A DNA stretch of 12,345 bases from Bacilli bacterium (lineage in GTDB: Bacteria; Bacillota_I; Bacilli_A; RF39; UBA660), in contig JAIKYM010000003.1 of the NCBI GenBank assembly GCA_024683115.1, positions 1 to 12,345 of the forward strand, in the 5' to 3' direction. Below the pieces are notes generated by a model, which did no database searches, had not been told where the DNA came from, and saw only the letters and a program-made list of their open reading frames with translations. Shown one piece after another: positions 9,401 to 12,345 of this stretch. The position numbers and the translations under genes are program-made. Numbering within the stretch: position 1 is the first letter of the stretch; every line of letters begins with the position of its first letter.

Positions 9401-9769
9401 TTATTCCCTAATGATGTAACATACGGATGGAACTGGAAGAGCTCACAAGAAGGACCTGCAGTATTAAAGAAGATACAAGATGACGCAAAAGCTGATAGAA
9501 CATATTCACCAGATAATTTAACTTATTCATTCACATTAACTCCAAATGATTTAAGAGCTATTAAAGAATATAATAAGTCAAGAATTAGCTTAGGTGGATA
9601 CACAGACTTCAATATGTATTGTGAAAATGTTAATAATGTTGCAGTAAAATGTAAGTCTAGATTTATTGATGCAATTTCTGGTAAGACACCAATTGAATAC
9701 AATGGAAAGAAATTAGAATTAAAGACTAACAATACGAATATTGATAATGTCCGTTCTAGAGACTGGTAA
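6449..9769 (+). CDS. Giant secreted cysteine-rich surface protein (cassette 2)
   Basis: 1106 aa, paralogue of the 1253-aa protein. Signal peptide with ANA at 21-23, likely cut after A23; the mature part has 31 cysteines and no sorting signal, lipobox or C-terminal anchor. Landmarks shared with the paralogue: PAFCIKPG (C69), paired C286/C306 with VYYC, HNCC (358-361), LDELFC (373-378), YCKVYCG (407-413), QYKRCR (448-453), GKFETYYTLKNVADG (891-905) and YSPDNLTYSFTLTPNDL (1019-1035). It lacks the helical insertion and acidic tract of the 1253-aa protein. The start is set by AAAGGAAG at 6433-6440 and the conserved 11-base overlap with the upstream gene. Bases 9655-9717 recur inverted at the right edge of the window. 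DNA similarity to the paralogue rises towards the 3' end. Function unknown; probably exported and disulfide-stabilised. Confidence 0.88.
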   Translation: MKNKLFKCLLLIIVTFIYTTANAETIQGVIRVPITEGSNYICYNGSYKYQYHKYSFTFKDDTTEYPAFCIKPGGSLFVQNNNGINNVECEVMTSADFPRVYALIQEGARMWNTTSDADRDYYDYLLRFASIADKYEEYNAIYNSSSNSNMMSFLNSYRKDVLGMNIGNTTKYYRDCGTVGGPTPYTNAINRLKEVEELIRNNVPTSDTQIGGITIATGDKTSMTAKIFTLKLVEETELTATYEVTSNVQVNNIKITTSSNISFEWVTPWDKTSGKLKITKTSPTVCSGTLTLEGDNSVDNAAVYYCKHTYSSEFQNFVVIGPGVTADKFKLEFDCTGCSSDGCQATRHYKDFDEKEIHNCCDEGVTKVRQAALDELFCDYNYDGVKVDYYKPRCNAEEYVTNTPNEYCKVYCGTTVMYKIPGPTRALADREFVFSTKVTGFAGPLLNQYKRCRVVINFDQWYQDYKTNVDALVSFYNDNQNNLAQAKMWEDMINDAKTETLNNSVTCTSTFSYSCPTQTDPTRTCTSSVTKTKAVEVTTINVYPTDEYGNKDAYSYPTLKVVEDGSYNRLEIKYAGNLKPGTGIKYYDDDQATAYEAKFKSAIDSAKSEAEASGGTAQTLTGTSCTSPIELVHINASNQMNMYKNNAKQALIKYNNQVDNITKLKDSLDTCGGKTIQSGQKDASNIEELVKFKGEPEMEFSYTSKFIDDYGNPADQELVVPFEKFDGDSEGHCASEFKTSFSGDTKSNSSEDWNENWDSIGWFPDRYDNSKYKTGTLTIYDVEKIDASSNRIDTSSTAVHRSSSYQPYKADKKFTTDGVNHMTCKWKDKEDNTEYVVIPYGYIDYEQSLPNAERSTCDPNTSDCTRFTVTDEQGILHYGYNHHIHKTSAAGKFETYYTLKNVADGIIDDVIHDEGKTCSGYSDIINYNGTPVNATCYFEIQREDSEILDCNRKEVYSIKDVAAVTCDGDGKKMYLDYKEVDATQLFPNDVTYGWNWKSSQEGPAVLKKIQDDAKADRTYSPDNLTYSFTLTPNDLRAIKEYNKSRISLGGYTDFNMYCENVNNVAVKCKSRFIDAISGKTPIEYNGKKLELKTNNTNIDNVRSRDW
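9655..9717 (+). repeat. 63-bp inverted repeat, left arm
   Basis: Identical over 63 bases to the reverse complement of 12283-12345. It lies in the last part of the 1106-aa gene (codons from KSRFIDAISG to about NGKKLE). The match breaks at 9718 on one side and reaches the window edge on the other, so the true repeat may be longer. Confidence 0.9.
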
Positions 9770-9783
9770 GGAGGTAAGAAGAA

Positions 9784-10278
9784 ATGAAAGAGAGCATGTG
9801 GGGCTATTGGATAATAGTATTAGGAATCGCAGTATTCGCCATCATGATGGTATTACAAAATTATTCAGTAACAGATGAACAATCATTCTTCTTAGCGAAG
9901 GAGAACTTAGCATCATCAATGAAGGAAGCAGTAGACTATGCGTACTTCACTGATGCTTCTCCTACAATTACAGAAGATAATTATAAGAATTCAAATGAAA
10001 TCTACGGAAGATTTAAAATAAACAGAGAAAAGTTAGTAGAAAACTTTATAAGAAGATTTGCAGATACAGTAGATATCAGCAAAACATATACAATAAACTT
10101 CTACTATATATCTGAGATACCACCTGCTGCATCGGTAGAGGTGTTATCATCAACAGGAAAGACAAACTTCGGAAGCACACAAAATGCTGCATCAGAAGAG
10201 ATATCAACATCAAGTAGATTTACTGGAATATTATTTACAACAGAAGAATATACACCAGGATTTAATACAGCTGGATAG
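9784..10278 (+). CDS. Small single-pass membrane protein, pilin/TadE-like layout (cassette 2)
   Basis: 164 aa, identical to the product of 4976-5470 except Lys for Met at residue 68 in the ectodomain. Same layout: N-terminal membrane segment, amphipathic stretch, cysteine-free ectodomain. AAGGAGG at 9768-9774 overlaps the TAA stop of the giant gene, so translation is probably coupled. That this protein is unchanged while the giants differ greatly suggests it is a common structural or anchoring component working with either giant, or that gene conversion keeps it uniform. The first is a functional inference, the second a mechanism; both may hold. Confidence 0.85.
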   Translation: MKESMWGYWIIVLGIAVFAIMMVLQNYSVTDEQSFFLAKENLASSMKEAVDYAYFTDASPTITEDNYKNSNEIYGRFKINREKLVENFIRRFADTVDISKTYTINFYYISEIPPAASVEVLSSTGKTNFGSTQNAASEEISTSSRFTGILFTTEEYTPGFNTAG

Positions 10279-10285
10279 AAATATG

Positions 10286-10315
10286 AAAGAAAGACATAAA
10301 AGTCTTTCTTTTTTT
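10286..10315 (+). terminator. Terminator of cassette 2
   Basis: A 10-bp stem (10286-10295 with 10302-10311), loop ATAAAA, and seven T at 10309-10315. It is the copy of the hairpin at 5477-5507; one base change shortens the stem by a pair. Confidence 0.88.
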
Positions 10316-10356
10316 GTTAAGTAGAGTATTAAGATATAGTTATTTAATAATACTTA

Positions 10357-10365
10357 TGTTATAAT
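10357..10365 (+). promoter_or_regulatory. Extended -10 promoter of the 240-aa gene
   Basis: TGTTATAAT, with TATAAT at 10360-10365. Flanks resemble the cassette 2 promoter. The expected start near 10372 leaves a leader of only about 18 bases, with GGGG at 10379-10382 as the only Shine-Dalgarno-like element before the ATG at 10390. Confidence 0.6.
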
Positions 10366-10389
10366 TTACTTAGAATATGGGGTATCTGT

Positions 10390-11112
10390 ATGAATAAGAT
10401 AATTAGAAATATTTTATTGATAATACTTACAATTGTTTTAATACCTACTGCAAAAGCTGCTACTACATGTGATTATAAGTTTAGAGCAGAAGTTGGTAAA
10501 ATTGCTAAGAATGTATCAGTATCATATGAAGTAAAAACTGATGATCAAGGTAATGAGTATTTTGCATTTTCTATTTATAATGTTGTAGATGGTATATATG
10601 TAACTGCTTCTAGTGAGGGTGATCAATTAGGAAATGTAAGCTTTAATGCTTTCCCTGAAGATGCGGACGAAAATGGTATTTATACTTTTGTTTCTTACAA
10701 TACATTTGATATTATGAAGTATAATTTTAAGATTTATTCTTTAAATTCTGAATGTACTTCGTCTTTAAGATCTTTTTCGATAACTAAACCTATGTATAAT
10801 AAGTTTTCTGAATTAGAAGAATGTAAATTCTATGGTGTAGAAGATTACTTCTATTGTCAAAAGTGGATAACTAGCTCAATAAATTTATCTGAAACAGCAG
10901 TTAAAGAAAAAATAGAAAATCAAAGAAAAAATAATAATAAAACTGTAACAACTAAATGTATTTCTTGTGAAGAAAATGCTGAAATAAGTGCTAAGTTAGC
11001 TAGATTCAATAAGATTAAGAAATACATAATAATTGGTTTATCAGTAGGTATTGTTGTTGATATCGCATTTATTATATTCTTAATAATTAGAATTAAGAGA
11101 GATACTATTTAA
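10390..11112 (+). CDS. Signal-peptide, C-anchored member of the four-cysteine ectodomain family
   Basis: 240 aa. Signal peptide with AKA at 21-23, ectodomain at about 24-205, a membrane segment at about 212-233 and a short basic tail, so type I topology with the N-terminus outside. The ectodomain aligns with those of the 293- and 280-aa proteins: C27, C122, C145 and C156 match their four cysteines, the last pair spaced Cx10C in all three, and SLRSFSITKPMYNKF (125-139) matches LLLREFTLTLPRYNTL. An additional KCISC (189-193) sits just before the membrane. It has its own promoter and terminator and no giant gene after it, so it could be a stand-alone partner or the stub of a third cassette. The ribosome binding site is weak (GGGG at 10379-10382). 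Function unknown. Confidence 0.85.
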   Translation: MNKIIRNILLIILTIVLIPTAKAATTCDYKFRAEVGKIAKNVSVSYEVKTDDQGNEYFAFSIYNVVDGIYVTASSEGDQLGNVSFNAFPEDADENGIYTFVSYNTFDIMKYNFKIYSLNSECTSSLRSFSITKPMYNKFSELEECKFYGVEDYFYCQKWITSSINLSETAVKEKIENQRKNNNKTVTTKCISCEENAEISAKLARFNKIKKYIIIGLSVGIVVDIAFIIFLIIRIKRDTI

Positions 11113-11144
11113 AAAGGTGCTTTTAATAAGCATCTTTTTATTTT
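11111..11144 (+). terminator. Terminator after the 240-aa gene
   Basis: A 12-bp stem (11111-11122 with 11128-11139, one G-T pair) around loop TTAAT, followed by T-rich sequence. It begins inside the TAA stop codon (11110-11112) of the 240-aa gene. Confidence 0.82.
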
Positions 11145-11149
11145 ATAAT
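11144..11149 (+). promoter_or_regulatory. Possible -10 box for the lactate dehydrogenase gene
   Basis: TATAAT directly after the terminator, with no TG extension and no clear -35. A start about 7 bases downstream would leave a leader of only about a dozen bases before the ATG at 11168. A promoter is expected here because a strong terminator lies just upstream, but this AT-rich match could be chance. Confidence 0.3.
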
Positions 11150-11167
11150 TATAATAGGTGAAGATGT

Positions 11168-12073
11168 ATGAACAAGGTTGTTATTGTAGGTTGTGGAAAT
11201 GTAGGCATGGCTTATGCTTATGCGTTAATCAACCGTGGTAGTCGTGTTGATGAATTAGTATTAATTGATATTAACAAAGAAAGAGTAATTGGTGAAGTTA
11301 TGGATTTAAATCATTCATTACCATTTGCTCCATCAAATATGAAAATAAGAAAGGGTGATTATAAGGATTGTGCTGATGCAACAATTATTGTCATTGCTGC
11401 TGGTGCAAATCAAAAAGAAGGCGAAACTAGATTAGATTTAATCAGTAAAAACGCTAAAATATTTAAAGATATTGTTTATAATGTTATGGAAAATGGTTTC
11501 AATGGTATCTTCTTAATAGCAACTAATCCTTTAGATATCATGTCTTATTTAACATGGAAATATTCAAAACTACCAAGTAATAAAGTAATTGGAACAGGAA
11601 CAACACTTGATACGTCTAGATTACAATATATGTTAGGAAATAAGATTAAGTTAAATCCAAAAGATTGTAATGCTTATGTAATTGGGGAACATGGTGATTC
11701 AGAGTTCGTGGCTTGGTCATCTGCAACAATTGCGCAACAACCTATATCATCATTCATATCTTCCGATGATATGGAAAAAATAGAAACAGATGTTAGAGAA
11801 TCTGCTTATGAAATAATTAATAGAAAAGGTGCTACTTATTATGGAATAGGTGCGGCTTTGGTTAGTTTAACTAATTCCATATTAGATGATCAAAATCTAA
11901 TATTTACTGTATCCAACTTTGATCCAGCTAATAAAATATATATTAGTTCACCATGTATAATTAATAAAAACGGAGTACAAAAAAGAATATTTATAAAACT
12001 AAATAAATCAGAAACAACTAAAATGGAAAAGAGTGTAGCAGTTATTAAGAATGCTATAAAAACAGTTAATTAA
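11168..12073 (+). CDS. ldh: L-lactate dehydrogenase (NAD-dependent)
   Basis: 301 aa, close to the usual 310-320 of bacterial L-lactate dehydrogenases. Reduces pyruvate to L-lactate with NADH in the cytoplasm, regenerating NAD in fermentation. Visible residues (conventional LDH numbers in brackets): nucleotide-binding GCGNVG at 8-13 and D34; mobile loop GANQKEGETR with Q82 (Gln102, which selects pyruvate over oxaloacetate) and R88 (Arg109); N120 (Asn140); D148 (Asp168) and R151 (Arg171); catalytic H175 (His195) in GEHGDS; T223 (Thr246) in KGATYYGIG. The Gln argues against malate dehydrogenase. Positions 173 and 188, Arg and His in fructose-1,6-bisphosphate-activated enzymes, are Q153 and N168, so that activation is probably absent. 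AGGTG at 11156-11160 supports the start. It is flanked by terminators and metabolically unrelated to the surface cassettes. Confidence 0.95.
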   Translation: MNKVVIVGCGNVGMAYAYALINRGSRVDELVLIDINKERVIGEVMDLNHSLPFAPSNMKIRKGDYKDCADATIIVIAAGANQKEGETRLDLISKNAKIFKDIVYNVMENGFNGIFLIATNPLDIMSYLTWKYSKLPSNKVIGTGTTLDTSRLQYMLGNKIKLNPKDCNAYVIGEHGDSEFVAWSSATIAQQPISSFISSDDMEKIETDVRESAYEIINRKGATYYGIGAALVSLTNSILDDQNLIFTVSNFDPANKIYISSPCIINKNGVQKRIFIKLNKSETTKMEKSVAVIKNAIKTVN

Positions 12074-12100
12074 AAAGACAAGTAACAACTTGTCTTTTTT
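12072..12100. terminator. Bidirectional terminator between convergent genes
   Basis: A perfect 12-bp stem (12072-12083 with 12088-12099) around loop AACA, with A-run on one foot and T-run on the other. It begins within the ldh stop codon and lies 35 bases past the stop of the minus-strand gene, so it can serve both converging transcripts. Confidence 0.85.
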
Positions 12101-12134
12101 AGTAATTGTATTTGTATATCTAAAATAACCATTA

Positions 12135-12345
12135 TCATTGAGTTGTATTTTTTGTTGCAATAGTAAGTATGTCATTTATATCTTTGAATACTTCCGTTTC
12201 GCTTTCATTAGTATTAAGCGTATTAATAAGAATGTTTTTATTATTATATTTACCGCTGTAAATATTATTGTTAATAATTAAATCTAATTTCTTTCCATTG
12301 TATTCAATTGGTGTCTTACCAGAAATTGCATCAATAAATCTAGAC
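12135..12345 (-). CDS. 3' end of a giant-protein paralogue with a different C-terminal tail (partial)
   Basis: Reading the minus strand from the window edge gives 69 residues and a TGA stop (complement of 12135-12137), followed at once by TAA. The first part (SRFIDAISGKTPIEYNGKKL) equals residues 1070-1089 of the 1106-aa protein, and the DNA is identical for 63 bases. It then leaves the paralogue: instead of ELKTNNTNIDNVRSRDW it continues DLIINNNIYSGKY and ends ILTIATKNTTQ, about 30 residues longer. The rest lies outside the window, so this may be a full third giant gene, a truncated copy, or a product of recombination or misassembly. No 164-aa gene follows it, unlike in the two cassettes. 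The reading frame is secure; the identity of the gene beyond the shared part is not. Confidence 0.65.
   Translation of the reverse strand, partial: SRFIDAISGKTPIEYNGKKLDLIINNNIYSGKYNNKNILINTLNTNESETEVFKDINDILTIATKNTTQ
12283..12345 (-). repeat. 63-bp inverted repeat, right arm
   Basis: The reverse complement is identical to 9655-9717. It reaches the last base of the window, so its full length is unknown. The 2565 bases between the arms hold the second 164-aa gene, the 240-aa gene and ldh. Confidence 0.9.

Larger units (their letters stand above)
9770..10320 (+). repeat. 551-bp near-identical direct repeat, copy 2
   Basis: Second copy of 4962-5512: same length, 5 differences, covering ribosome binding site, 164-aa gene and terminator. 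It follows the second giant gene just as copy 1 follows the first, so the duplication respects gene boundaries. Confidence 0.9.

Noticed and set aside
9523-9732. Minus-strand 69-codon frame
   Set aside because: Antisense shadow of the conserved 3' end of the 1106-aa gene; no promoter or binding site.
4962-10320. Direct repeats as a transposon or integrated element
   Set aside because: No transposase, integrase, terminal inverted repeats or target duplications are visible; the repeat coincides with a gene and its terminator.
12129-12137. TGA read as Trp in the minus-strand gene would give a C-terminal Trp like both other giants
   Set aside because: All Trp codons in the window are TGG and no long gene uses in-frame TGA, so a mycoplasma-type code is unsupported. 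The following TAA is simply a tandem stop.

Overview
The window looks like a chromosomal stretch from an AT-rich, low-GC Gram-positive-type bacterium, most like the uncultured gut Bacilli or Mollicutes-related lineages. This rests on very A/T-biased codons, AGGAGG-type ribosome binding sites, extended -10 promoters, short U-tailed terminators, Sec signal peptides ending AxA, and no outer-membrane features. All tryptophans are TGG and the long genes contain no in-frame TGA, so the standard bacterial code applies. The lineage is inference; no marker gene is present.

Positions 1-329 hold no convincing gene: a terminator at 208-239, then a promoter. From 330 to 10278 lie two tandem paralogous three-gene cassettes. 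Each encodes (i) a protein of 280-293 aa with a membrane segment at each end and a four-cysteine ectodomain between them, (ii) a very large secreted Cys-rich protein (1253 or 1106 aa) whose start codon overlaps the end of gene (i) by exactly 11 nt, and (iii) a 164-aa protein with one N-terminal membrane segment, followed by a strong terminator. Each cassette has its own extended -10 promoter. The large proteins have diverged widely, yet the 164-aa genes with their terminators form a 551-bp direct repeat with only 5 differences, which points to recent gene conversion or duplication.

After cassette 2 comes a similar promoter and a 240-aa gene (10390-11112). It is a third member of the four-cysteine ectodomain family, but has a cleavable signal peptide and one C-terminal membrane anchor. 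It may be the stub of a third cassette. An ordinary L-lactate dehydrogenase gene follows (11168-12073). Beyond a bidirectional terminator, the right edge holds the 3' end of a minus-strand gene. Its first 63 visible bases are identical to the 3' part of the 1106-aa gene, after which it has a different C-terminal tail.

The cassettes plausibly build a cell-surface assembly: a disulfide-rich exported protein, a translationally coupled membrane partner, and a pilin/TadE-like small membrane protein. I do not recognise this system as a described one. Its function is unknown and any role (adhesion, interaction) is inference. The 63-bp inverted repeat and the near-identical 551-bp repeat make the locus prone to rearrangement, but the former could also be an assembly artefact if the window ends at a contig end.
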